A DNA stretch of 64,000 nucleotides from Azolla caroliniana (Eukaryota > Polypodiophyta): positions 22,180,349 to 22,244,348 of the forward strand of contig JBHGNT010000011.1 of assembly GCA_043228905.1 (NCBI GenBank). Direction: 5' to 3'. Shown here one piece after another: positions 34,930 to 47,473 of this stretch. Both the position numbers and the translations under genes were made by a program. A model generated the notes under the pieces. That model had not been told where the DNA came from. It made no database searches and saw only the letters and a program-made list of their open reading frames with translations. The first letter of the stretch is position 1; each line of letters starts with the position of its first letter.

Positions 34930-37900
34930 TTACAAGACACAGGAGAAGAAGGCCTGAGCCTTATCAAGAAGGCAAGCTGGAAAGCGGTTCTCCAACAACA
35001 AGTCTGAACGAAGATAAGCATTAGATTCAGCCACATCTGTAGACATTGCTATACAATCAGAATTTGCTACTGGATTGTCACATGCCACAGATTGTCGTTT
35101 ATTCAAAATCAAGCCTGTATTTGAGTTGCTGATTTTCATCGTGGATTCAACCATTGATACTTTAGCCTTTCTCAATAATTGAGTAGCAGTATCAACACTT
35201 GTTGACAATGCACTCCCTTTAACTTGATTTTTGTTAATGGAACTCCTTGCTATGGAGACCTCTCTTGCAGATGATTGTTCTCCATCAGCTGTCGCACCAT
35301 TTTTTATAACTGTTTTGCCTTTCCTACCTGGTGAATCAGCATTTGATGATTTTCCCAAACCCAACCGTGATACAGCCTGTTGCCGAAGATTATAATTTGT
35401 TTCATTATCTGAACCAGCAGGATCATCAATCATCCGCTTCATCTCTTCCCTTGTCGGTATAATCCCCTCCACTACTCGACTTTCTGGTTTCTCATCATTG
35501 GCGGCAGTGTCTATTTGAGGACCTTGATCTATACCACTGCAAACTTGACCTTCAATAGATACAGCATTATTCATTTCCTTCCTTGAAGTTTTCAGCAATG
35601 ACAGCAACATTTCCATACTAATCTCCTCTTGGATAACATCTCTATTTTGTTCGCTGCCATAGCAAATCGCCAGTAAAGTCCCAACCAAGACAGGCATCAA
35701 GGAAGGGTCACTAAAGAAAGCAAATGGCAGATCACATATCTGCAAAGCTACAAGGAGTAAGTAAATCTGTGGTTGAAATTGTCGAATTGTAGAGTACATT
35801 GAAAATAAAAACCAGCTGAAATCATACACAATATCTTAACTATAGTGAGGAAGCTTAAATAGAAAATGGAATAATGAGTGTAACCTTATGTAGAATAGTA
35901 GGACTTTTGCCCCAACGAAGGACTGCTTGGTTTCCAGGATGTAGTAAAGCAAAGTATCCCAGCAAGAGAAGTGTTTCCAGCAAAAGTGATGCAACCTGCA
36001 GAATACAAAACGCAAAAATGAACTAATGTAGGTGAAATTCACAATGAACATTGAACAGATTACAAAGATCATGACTCACATACCTGATCAGTTGGGTTGC
36101 TCCATTTACAAGTGCAGTGTGTCAAAAGAAAACTGACCAAATGAAAGAACTCCATCTGCAAATCAGGCATGGCCTGCACAATAAGGAAGAAACAGGTCAT
36201 ACAATTGAATAGTGGCGAATATAACAAATATATAAGAGAGAGAGGGAGAATAACTTTTCAAAATCTAAAATTTATTAATGAAACAGATTGTAATGCAGAA
36301 GAAAACCCACTAAGAATGCACCGAACACATCAACAGAAAGAGTGTACACAAAAATTATGGATTGACTTTCAACATGAAAAGCACATAATTTATTTTATGA
36401 AGTTATAGGAAACCATTAAAGATCAATTAAATCTGCGGATTCAATCATACCAATAAATTCTGCACCAGCTCAAGGTCCAAACGAGCAAGGTTGTTCAGAA
36501 CCTTCAGAACACATGTAGCCACTTCATTGAAGTTCGATGGAAGTGCAACAGCACCCTGTAAGTTAGTATGACATTCTCAGTAATCTGAACACAAAGGTTT
36601 AGAACTATTCAACTTATAAAAGCACACATATCCACCTGTTCTGTGGCTGACCGAGGATTGGTTTGTAGCAGCACTGCTGTAAGCAAAGATGGAAGGCCAA
36701 CTAGTCCTGTCTCTGCAATTGCAGACACTAGGAAATTGGTAGAATGGCATGCAGATGAGGCATGATGTCGCACAAGGGCCTTCTCATTGCAAGATTCCAA
36801 AACTCTTACTTCAGGACCAGGTGGAATTATACACTCTGGGGTCGTTATAGTCACAACACCCAAGTTTACCGTTAGTGCCTCAACCACTGTATCATTACTC
36901 ACAGTATTTAATACGGTGCTTGCACCTTCATTAATGACTAGTTTACTGGCAGTAACTTCATCTGTATCTATTACTGCAGTAGCATTGAACAAACTAGAAT
37001 CAGGCTGGTGACAATCCATTATTTCTGTTGCCTTTATCTCACCTTTTGTGTGTGTCAACTCCACACGAGTTCTGCCAGTCTGAGATACAATAGGACTACT
37101 GACAGGCAAAACCACTGGAGTGTCTCTTAGCTCTTGCCGTGTGATCATTGCACTGAGGTATGCATCATATGGTAGACCAACAATCTTACCTCTAGTAGCT
37201 GTGATTGCCTGTAGAAGATTAAGGCCAAAAAGCACAGGAGCTGGGAAGGGAGCTCCTTCCACCTGGGGTCTGTCAAATAAAGAGAACAAGTCGCGAAGAT
37301 GATGGATTACTTCACAAGCAACTAGCAACTCTATTAAATCATCCTTCATTGAAACCTGCCGTTCATCTGTATTATTATGATCCATTATAAGCATCACACA
37401 TTCCAAAAGACCATTGAGCACCTCTCCAATAGCATCGGCTTTTTCATCACTCAGCCCTTTGTCAATATTAGTATTAGAACCAAAATTGCCACTATTTGCA
37501 GTAGCATTAATCAAGTCTTGACTGCTAAAATTCTCTAGCGCTGCAGATAACATGGGTATTAGAGGTGGCAAGAGGTTTCTTGAAATAAAATAGCTTCTGT
37601 TTGCTGGTAGAGCTAGCAAGACCTTCAGAATACGAAGCAGAGATAAAGTTGTTTGAGATGCTTCTGCTTTGGAAGTATGAGAAGCTGGAAGAGCTGTTGC
37701 AATGAAGTCCACAAGACCTGCTTGCCTTGCTGCATGGAGTTCTGCTACTTTCCCGTCAAAATACTACAAAATGGACAGCAAAAGGAATTCTAACGAAATC
37801 AGAAACACTTCAAGGTTTTCACAATGATATATCCAGAATTTCAAACAACAGAAATAGATATAGGGTGTTTTAGCTACATCTTATAATCCAATATCGAAAT

Positions 37901-40900
37901 GTAAGGGATCATCAAATAATTTAGAAACTGTTATGTGGATTGCAGGAAATGGATATTGGATATATTGTTGGAAAGTGCGAGTTAAATGGCTAAGCTCTAT
38001 AATAATTTTTTATCTCCAACAAGATTGGAAACAGCAAGGAAACTCGTGATCTGAATGAACATCACTGAAATTTGAATAAACAAACACCTTTAGCATTGAA
38101 GTGATAAAATCCGAGGCATGAAGGTTTATTTTGCTACAGTACCATAAAGCTGTTAATTTCAAGCCAACAACCTTTTTGTGATCTAACAGTAGAGATGCAA
38201 CCATTATAGGTCAAAGAAGACAAACCAACAATTCTATTCATGCCAGTATTTCCTTCCATGACATAAACCTTCTTTAAAAGTGAACCCACTTCCCAATATA
38301 TAAGGATCATAAATTCCATGCATAATGTTAACAGATGGAGTGGAAGAGCTTAGTTTCATCATGGACTGGGACAAAATGAGAAGGGTTATATTTATGTCTT
38401 TAAAATAATTCCCAATATATAAGGATCATAAATTCCATGCATAATGTTAACAGATGGAGTGGAAGAGCTTAGTTTCATCATGGACTGGGACAAAATGAGA
38501 AGGGTTATATTTATGTCTTTAAAATAATAATAAACTATTGATCCAGAAGTATAACATTACAATACTAATATTTACAAAAATGAAAAGTGAGAAATAACGA
38601 ACAATTACTAAATGTCTCTGAAGAGGCTAAAGGGAACAGACAGTCCAACAACATCATTAAGATACATCTAAATTAAATAACCATACACGCCCATCTAGCA
38701 AACAGAGAGGGCATAAAATTAAACTCGGGCATGCTACTACCATCTAAAGCTAGACAAACATCACTTGTTGGGCCTAAAACAAAAACAATAGGAAGACAAT
38801 GAATATGTCAAAAGGAGCTTTCCAAATATCAAAGACACACCAGATGAGATCTTTTGAAAGGATGATATTCTGCTAGTGTTAAAAAACCTAAAATGCAGCA
38901 AAATGTTGGATTCATGAACAAAAAAGTGTAAATACTAGCTACCTATCAAAAACCACATAGAAATTGTTCACGTCAGAAAGGCATGTGAAAATCCACCTCA
39001 TTTTGGGTACACTAACATGTTTCCATATGGAATACAAGATGACAAAGAGTGAAGAGAAAAGCAATATTGTTGCTACAAAAGATCTCTACCTTAACCATTT
39101 CGGCAACTATAAATCCTACATCCGATGCGCCTGCTTTTTTCGCCAGTTGACATCTCTGCAGATCTTGCAGCCACCTTCCCACTTTGGACCTCGCAGCAGC
39201 TGCAATGGCCATAGAGCCTATTCCAGAACCTTCAGCTCCAGGGGGTGGTTGAGCACAATCATACTTTTTCGCCATGAGCCTTTGGCGTATTTTCTTCACC
39301 CTTTTCTTAAAGGCATGATGTCGCAACACCGACATTGATCCTGACACTCCTTTATTTCCTGATGTCAGCCTATTTTCTTTATCTTGAGAGCCATCACTTT
39401 CATTTACTGCTTGATTGTTGGCATTTCTAAGTTGACTGTCTCTGCTGAGAGAGAGCCGACTAGATGGTGAGCCCTGTTCTCTCGAATCCATGGTTGCTCT
39501 CTCACGAATTTGCTCTAAATACACTTTTCGACGAAGCTCGCTCTCTCTAAGTTTCTCAATAAGCTTTTGTGCCTGCAGCTCAGTAACTTCTTGCTGTGCC
39601 TTTGCCCTCACCTCTTTCTTGCGGACTTGCTCCACAGCCCTGGCTTCTCTGGCTGCACTAGCTGCTTTACGCTCCTCATCTCTTCTTGTTTTTGCTTCTT
39701 CTTTTCTACGTTGGGCTTCAGCAAGCCTTTGCAACCGTTCTGCCTCTATGATTCGCCTACGCTCTAGTACTGCTTCCTCTCGGGCCACTTCTTCTTTTTG
39801 CTTTATTTTCATGCTCTGTAGTCTTTCAGCCCTGCGTATTTCAGAATCTTGAAGCCTCTGCTTAAGTGAGAGCTTTTTATTTTCTTCATTGAGAGATGTA
39901 ATAAAACGCACTTCGCTCACTTTGCTACTCTCATCACCAGCACGCCTTGCTATCTCAGCTAGGTGCGCTTCGTGTCGAGATTCCCCTCTTTGTTGCCGTG
40001 CATGCATGCCCTCCCTCAATTTGCTACTTCTCACAGCTTGCCATTCACTAACACGATTTAGTTTTTCTGTTGTCTTCTGAAGACGCTGAACACGCTCATT
40101 TTCAAGCTCTCGCCTGATCCGTGTTGCACGAGCTTGTTTCTCATCGACTTCCTTCTTCATTTCTGAAGGGCTTTTTCTTTTTCTTTCAGGTGACATTAAC
40201 TTGTCATGCAAAACTTTGACCCTCTCTGCACTCCTTGATCCTGTACAAGGAGATCTTGAGGCTCGATTTAAACTTTTTAATGGAGAAGCTAAAACATCTT
40301 CCCAGTTTCTCTTCACTTTCCAGGCATCCATGGAACTCCTGGACTTTGGTGTCTTCTTTTCTCTTTGGTTATCAACAATGGATACACGCTTCTCCACAGA
40401 TTTATTGATTCCCTCTGTATTTGCAGTAATAGCTCCAGCATTTTCACTTCTTGAAGCTAGTAAATGTGTGTTGTCAGGTATGCCTTCATTTGTTACCCCA
40501 ATGTTAGGATTATTGGCAGAAAGATCTGCGGTGCCAGCTAGACAGCATGCTTTTCCAACCAAAGACCCCTTCAATAATGCACATACCCCAGATAATTCAT
40601 TAGAATCAGGCACATTAATATATTTTTTGTGTTGCTCCTTGATGCTTTGACCATCTGAATTTGGCAAAACACTGGATTTCATTACAGACTGTGAATTGCC
40701 ATCTGCATCAAAAGCAGTTTCGTGCATATCTGTGTTACTGTTTGCAGGGAGGGGTTTCTGTGATGGGAACTCAGCAAAACTCTCCTCAATAAGCAGTTGA
40801 GCTGCTTCACGTCGTTTTGATTGCAACAGAAGGTTCTTTTCTGAAGTTATTTGTCTTACCTTCTTAAAAGCCTCCAAAGAAGATGATAAAATTTCTGCCC

Positions 40901-43900
40901 TGTGTGGAGAGCATGCCATCCTTCGCACCTGCGAATGGAAAACATCCCAATAAAAGAAAAGACTACAGAAGCAACAATCCACAGTGCAATAAGCAGCTCA
41001 ATACACGTGACAATTACGGATATCATTTTAAAATTCTAATAGCATATTCTTGGCTGCCTGCGCCTGCTACAATGGCAATCATCATATCTAAAGTCTATCC
41101 AAAAAATTGGAGTTCACAAGTTCAGGCACCTATTCCAGAATTAACAGAAATATTGAGTATATTCAATCTAAGGTTAACCCCCCAACCACATGAGCATAGG
41201 TAAAAAAAACCTAGATTGCCATGCCTAACTTTTACCTATATAGAATCATTTTTTAGGTAATAATTTAAATTGAATTAGGGATCCTAGTATATCTTTTAAA
41301 TCTTCACAAAACATTGTGCACATCTTTTAAAATAGAACCAAACTTCGATGGAATAATGAATTACCTCCCAAGCAATAGCGTGAGGTCTTCTATGCTCCAC
41401 TTTTCCAGCAAAAGGGCTTTCCAAGTTTCCTCCAAACAGAATCTGAGATGCAGATGGCTGCTTTTTTACTTTCTCAAAACCCTCAACCCGAGATTTCAAT
41501 TCATTAAAATCCAGACCAGCCTCTTTAAGCACAAGAAGAGCCTCTTGGATTTGTTCCATATCACACTCAAGCTCACATAGAAAGTAAAGTTCATCAATTG
41601 CCCTGTTCAGATTCTCAAATAGATAACACCAAAGTCTCTGTCGAAATCTTTCTTTACTTTCAACTGACTGATTCTCTTCTACCTTTCCCATTAACATTCT
41701 GGCAGCTAAACTGAACTCAATTGATGGCTTAGTCCCAGCAGTACTGCCCTCTTTGTCATGATGTACTAAACAAGTTTCTGAGACTGCTGTAGCCATAAAA
41801 TTTAAGGAATCCATTACATTTTCATTGACCAAATTTAAACTGGGTATGGTATTTGAAGTAACTTCAGACACCCCATTGTTTGAATAGATACAAATTTTTT
41901 GACTATCCATTGATTTTATAGGCTCTGCTATGTATAATGTGTTGGAATTTTCAACTGTCTTTGTAAATGGCTGTATATCTTCTCCCATTGTAGGATTTAA
42001 ATTTTCAGTAATAGGAATTACTGAGCTTTCTGTTTTATCTCCCTCAAGGTTAGCCACTGCATTGGCATCATGCTCTCCCACTATAATCTTGCATGGAGCT
42101 TCTGATGCATTTAAGTCTCCTGATGAGATGCCAATTGCCTTCCAGTCTGATACATGAAGACATTCAGATGATCCTTTATTCATATCATTTATTTCCTTTG
42201 TAGATGTTTGCTCTCCTCCTTCCAAACATAGAGTAGCATTCTCATTCTTGGATACACTAGCATTTTGGCACATAATTGAGTCATTTGTTGCACCATTTTC
42301 TGTGGAATTTTGTTCAACCTGATTTTGTGACATATCTTCATCTTCCAAATTCCCCCATTTGAACTTTGGAGTATCAACTACCTTTATAGGGCCTTGATTA
42401 CAAACCTGGAATAGAACTCATCATTATTACTAAAACCAAATGAATGCATGTACATCCAAAAATAACATTCTGTGCGCAATATTGAAATATGGGGATAAAC
42501 ATGCAGTTTTCAATTAGGTTTTGTGGAATATCAATATACATTTGGAAGAATAGGTAATCCCTGTAGTTATTATTAGCAACAACACTTTGCTCAAATGCCT
42601 AAGAAGATACAGAAACAGTGTGCACTGTAACCTTAAACATTTGACTGCCACCTCAAAGAGCTCAACAAAAGCAGCCTAGTTCCTTGAGTATCTAAGTCTT
42701 CAGAAAGAAGAAAAGAAAGACTTTTTTAAGTTCATGATTTCATACACAGATGACCTTTTATTCATAATGATATACCAGATTTTTTTTTGCTTCATCACGG
42801 TATGTAATTGTTTGATGATGGGTTTTTTCCTGCTGGAATATGTATGTAGAGGGGGATAACGACTTCATCTTTTTCAGCTTCTTTATGCATTTTTCTTCCA
42901 TTAAATTTGGCCTCGAAACCAAATTATTTTGTGGAGCAGAGTATCCAGGTATTTAGAAGACATGGTCATCAACTATATTCTACATTCATCGGATGCTTAT
43001 AAACATTGACGCACAAAGGTAAGGTTTAAAGGTACAGGACAAAGAACATGCAAAAGTATATGCCTGAAACTTCATGAACCCAAAAGAATAAGATCATCAA
43101 CTTAATCAAGCATAGCATGCATAATAAATTGTTAAAATCTGGGCAGCATTTGACAGAGACCAACAACCATCAAAAGAATATCCTGTCCATAGCATTTTTT
43201 CCATCATCAGAGTAGAAATTCTTCCTTAGGTCTGATTGAGATATAGTGGCTTTAAATAGGTGGGATCGCAATTTTTTTATACTGAAGAGCAGAATGGCAG
43301 CAGACGTGCAACATGAAACCAAAGAATGCTTTAAGCAACCAAGCAAGTCGATATGTGGGTAGTTGAAACCCGAAAGAAACGTTTAGGCTGCAGCCATGCC
43401 GATTTTATAATGTTTAAACATCCTTTTAATAAATAAAAAACAGCATTTTTATGCAGGAGAGTTGTAAGTAAAACGAAAACCAAACTTTTTCACCAATAGA
43501 CAAGGTAACTGATGAACAAGTTTAGTGAGTCCAGTGCAAACTAGAGGGGCATCTTGCTGATGTTTACCAGAGAGGTTAGGCAACTTAAATAGCTATTTTA
43601 TGAACATCTTGAGCATTGTAATAACATTTTCTTAGTCAATTTCTTAATATGTAAAGAGCTACAAATAGATTTTAATGCAATTTTACTAGAGTAAATGGAG
43701 TGGACATCTAAAGATTTTAATATGGGTCAGAGATTTTATTGTTTGCATTAACTTCCAACTATACTAGTATATCCATGTATCTAGAAGAAAAAAAATATAG
43801 CTATTTTTATCTCTTCTACTTGGTAATTGTCAGCAAAAAGAACTACATTTGACTACTTCATTAAAGATATATAATTATCCATCAAACTAGAAGCATGCAG

Positions 43901-45010
43901 ATTCATACATACCATCTTTTCATTTGGCTGGGGCATAGAAACATTTTCTGAGCTGTCCATAGTTGTTGATCGAAGTGCATCTTTACAATCAAGCCAGTTA
44001 CAAAAATCTTTAGACTGCAATGAAACCTGGTCATCTGATGCTGCAAAGCTTTCTTGCCTGGACTCTACTCTCACATGTTGCTCCAAGTAAGTTTTGGGCT
44101 TCATTTGAATTTCATCTGCTTTCCTGCTATTGGAGATAGGCTTGTGGGCTCTAGCAGACCTGCTTTTCTGCAGAAATGACGTATGAGTTAAGCAGAAATG
44201 ACGAATGAGATCACATCCTCGCAGAATTTAAAACAAATAAGCCACTTCCAAATCCAATGGAGAAATTACCATTCCAATCTGTAACAACAAAGCCGTAGGC
44301 ATCATCAAACAACAAAAATAGAATCTCTAAAAAACTCACCTTCTTGACTTCAAACCAGCCTGAGTTTTGGTCATCATCATTGTCTTTAGTAGTATTTGCA
44401 TCTGTGATAACATCAACTTGAAATCCTACTGCATTTTGAAGACAGGATGCCTTATTTGAGTGACCTCCTACAACATCACTGAAAGTAAAGACAAAAAAAG
44501 GTTATGCCACAACAAACTGGGATATAAAACAAACAGTGGAGACTACAAAGCACTCACACTGCACCATGAGAAATTACTCATGTATGTCATTTGAACAAAC
44601 ATAAATACGCAAATATGAGTGCGGACACAGACACATACAAACACAGAATAGAAGTTTAAATGACAATGCATAAATAAATGAAACACTTTTGTTGACATGA
44701 CAATCCAGTACATTTAGAATACAAATAGAAACAAGTCATCCAAAAATTTGTTCGTTTACTACATTGGTGACTGCATATGCGTATCACAGAATTTTAAGAA
44801 GCGCCATATAAAAGAAGTGATTCTTAAGGTATGGACAAACTTGCAAGTCAACCATAACTCTAGATTTTGGAAATAATCAAATTAAATTTGCCATGTTATC
44901 CCAAATTCAATATCTTTTCATTCATCTGTAAGGCTATTACCATTTTTCTAAATGCATGCACCCAATGCACCATACCTTTCTTTGTGCCGTTCTGATGAAT
45001 GCGTCATCAT
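34930..45010 (-). CDS. SCAPER: SCAPER-like protein (S-phase cyclin A-associated protein in the ER homologue), 10 exons
   Basis: Exons in transcript order: 45010-44976, 44478-44340, 44167-43913, 42405-41365, 40928-39090, 37763-36636, 36555-36451, 36173-36084, 35995-35885, 35739-34930. They sum to 5553 nt (1850 residues plus TAA) with every phase closing. The start MMTHSSERH is the first ATG in the exon. The early motif SGWFEVKKKSRSARAHKP and then FKWGNLEDEDMS are typical of this family. The SCAPER_N-like helix RQRLWCYLFENLNRAIDELY lies at about residues 395-490 and continues in exon 5 as RRMACSPHRAEILSSSLEAF. Residues ~750-990 are a long Arg/Lys/Glu coiled coil. The C-terminal half is helical repeats, ending in a Ser-rich tail. 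In animals SCAPER binds cyclin A and is linked to ER, cilia and ribosome-associated mRNA decay; the plant role is little known. Confidence 0.85.
37764..39089 (-). other. SCAPER-like intron 5 with perfect tandem duplication
   Basis: A 1.3-kb intron. The notable content is the 119-bp duplication at 38290-38527 (own entry). No transposon coding sequence was recognised. Confidence 0.6.
38290..38527. repeat. 119-bp apparently perfect tandem duplication
   Basis: Units 38290-38408 and 38409-38527 both begin ttcccaatatataaggatca and end tctttaaaataa. I see no difference between them. Either a very recent duplication or an assembly artefact. Confidence 0.88.
42406..43912 (-). other. SCAPER-like intron 3, no recognised element
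   Basis: A 1.5-kb intron between exons ending AAGATG|gtatgt (43913) and starting cag|GTTTGTAATC (42405). Both borders are clean. The interior is anonymous AT-rich DNA. Confidence 0.6.
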
Positions 45011-45310
45011 ATCTTCTTTCAATTCAATTCAGCCTGCATATAATCAAATCTAATGAATGATGTGATAATCCACGAGCATTCAGAATCTTAATCGGTTTAG
45101 CTTCGAGTTGAGCATTGGAGAAAGCAGAGAAAGAAGGAAAGAGACGGAGACAGAGAAGGAGGAGGGTGAGAATTTGAGAGACATACCATAGCGGTGAAGA
45201 AATGTCTCGGCCGGCTGCTGGCGCCAAGGAAAGGGGATTTTGTAACGGGTCCTGCCTTTCCCCTCTGCAATGAAGAGACCCTCCCCCCCCCCCCCATCAC
45301 CACTCCACAC
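45011..45310 (-). promoter_or_regulatory. SCAPER: Probable 5'UTR intron, uORF and promoter of the SCAPER-like gene
   Basis: On the minus strand a donor (ctatg|gtatgt, last exon base 45187) and an acceptor (atgcag|gctgaa, first exon base 45033) would remove 45186-45034. Splicing joins the upstream ATG at 45189-45187 to GCT GAA TTG AAT TGA, a five-codon uORF that ends before the main ATG at 45010. Further 5' is a pure C-tract (about 45283-45295) and GA-rich DNA. The transcription start is not determined. Confidence 0.5.
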
Positions 45311-45376
45311 ACTCTGTGTCTATTCTTTCGTTGTAACACCACGTTATGTGAAGTGGAGGTGGGAAACCTCAAAAGG

Positions 45377-45379
<3 letters not shown>

Positions 45380-45434
<55 letters not shown>
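45380..45434. repeat. Compound (GA)n(TG)n microsatellite upstream of the SCAPER-like gene
   Basis: About 28 bases of AG repeats followed by about 26 bases of TG repeats. Plant promoters and leaders often carry GA tracts; any function here is unknown. Confidence 0.9.
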
Positions 45435-45436
<2 letters not shown>

Positions 45437-47039
45437 GAAAGGGTTATAAACATATGTGTTTTTTGTAAGCCCATTACCTCGTGGTTTCATGTGATCAAGG
45501 CAAGTTGGTAATCTGGATTCATGGTACGAGCTAAGGTATTCATTTGGAGAGCTATAGTTGGAGCTTTACCATTGGGGGATGCATTAAAAAAAAGAAACAT
45601 TGTTACAGGAATGTGATTCTTTTGTTCGTTGGAATTGGAACATAGTAGGCATCAATTTCTTTCATGCCTGATGGCCAAGATGGTGTATCAAATTGGTGTG
45701 GATGTCTCTAATTGGAGTAAGCCTATCTTTCTTCTGTTGGGTTTTTGCACATATGGTGAAGAATGAATCGATGCCTCATTTCAAATTATTCCTGAGTTCT
45801 TAAGGTATTAGGGGCTATGGTTAAATTGGAATATGTGGAATGCCTTCACTTGTAATTCTCAAGTTGGGGTCAGAAAATATATTGATGTGTTAAAGGTACT
45901 TCTTTTATGGCAATTGATAGTACTAGAGAAGGCATGAAATCTCAACCATGAAGAGTGAGAACACTACAAGGTCACATGTCATCATATTCGCCATTTGAAT
46001 TTGTGTGTAGGGTAGCATTGAGTTTGTAGTTGTAGTAGTATTTAGCTCCCTAGAATGGTTCTATACTTTGTAGTAAGTCAGTCATGGTGGTGTTTTTTTC
46101 TTTCGTATTGAAAGCCATTATTTACGAAAAAAGATTGAATGAAGACACTTATCAACAAAGTTCTCATCATCCAACAAAAAAAAAATTCTCTCCGACATCT
46201 GTAAGCAAAACCTCAATAACTTTCGGAAAGCAATGTATGGACAAGTTAGTGAGTGGTTGTGCCAGTCTAGTAGACATGGTTTGTGGGACATCCCAAGTGT
46301 GAATAGATCCTGGATAGTGACCCAACTAGAACAAAAAAAAAGTTGAGCCTTATTACAAGGTCATGGAGAAGAAGCAAAATAACTCAAAGAGGGTTTAGGG
46401 TTGGTTGTAAGCAATGTTGTGGTGGTGGAGATTTTAAAAGCTTAAAGCATTACTACCTCCATGAGAAGACACATTTCTTGAGCAACGACAAACTCTTCTA
46501 GATACATTTTCGCCTTGATTTGCACCAAGCTAATGGATTTTATGCATATATGCATATGCTATTGCATTGCATATTCACCCATTATCATAACGATAGTGGA
46601 TGTGAATGTTGGGTCATTGATCCTTATGCTTTGCCATAATTCGCGTTCAACAATAATTATCTTCTTCTTCTTTTGCATGGAGAAGCAATGACTAAGTGAA
46701 AAGATTGAGGGTTTTCTAATCTCATGACTATTTGTCGTTTTGATCATCAATGCTTATTGTTAATTAGTCACAAGTTAAGGTGAACATGGTAGACTACATT
46801 CGGATTGTCCACAATTTCATTTGCATGGCAATAGTGGTTGTCAGGTGATGACGGTCATCGACAAGTAGTCATCATTGATTATGGCTATGGCATGCTTTTA
46901 TGGGCATTTGAAGGTAATAATTAGGAGCACAAGTCAAATAACCTCAAATGAAAGAGGAGCGATGATCTACTCTAATGAAAAATGAGCCATGGATAATGAG
47001 ATACATGTTATTCATATACATGGTGACTCTTCTTCATTG
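45435..47039. other. Intergenic region without recognised gene
   Basis: AT-rich, only short open frames with no recognisable product. Probably anonymous intergenic or old repeat DNA. Confidence 0.5.
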
Positions 47040-47473
47040 TCATCTATCTTCCTTTTCATTTTCTTCTCCTCCTCCTATAAGAGAGAGTCAAGGATGACAA
47101 TCATATTAATCATATTGTATGCATCACTCCCACACATGATATTAAAGTGTTGTACCCTATTAAGTATATGATAAACTCTTATAAGAGGGAGTCAAGGATG
47201 ACAATCATATTAATCACATTGTATGCACCACTCCCACACATGATATTAAAGTGGTGTACCCTATTAAATATCCGATAAATATCTCACCTTTGATGCTACG
47301 ATTCAAGAATAAAACGAAGATCCATTTGACAATGCATGATAATTGTGTGTGAGTGAGTGAGTGAGTGAGAGAGAGAGATCAATAGAGTAATAGAGAGGTG
47401 AGAAAATTGGGTTTCAAACCCAAGCTGTAGACTTGCTATTTGTGTAAACAACTTACTACTAGCGTAAGCTAAT
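47040..47473. repeat. Unknown repeat (left copy) with 104-bp internal tandem duplication
   Basis: ataagagagagtcaaggatg at 47077 recurs at 47181 with few changes. The following text (tatccgataaatatctcacctttgatgctac, 47269 onward, then gcatgataat and GTGA/GA repeats) is found again on the other side of LINE-B from about 50187. The family is not recognised. Confidence 0.7.

Noticed and set aside
39490-40650. Plus-strand open frames of 120-149 codons
   Set aside because: They lie opposite the coiled-coil exon of the SCAPER-like gene; Leu/Ser-rich antisense shadows of Glu/Lys/Arg-rich coding sequence.
45011-45189. Main start codon of the SCAPER-like protein at the upstream ATG (45189)
   Set aside because: After splicing it runs into TGA after five codons; without splicing it does not join the main frame. 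The ATG at 45010 is used instead.
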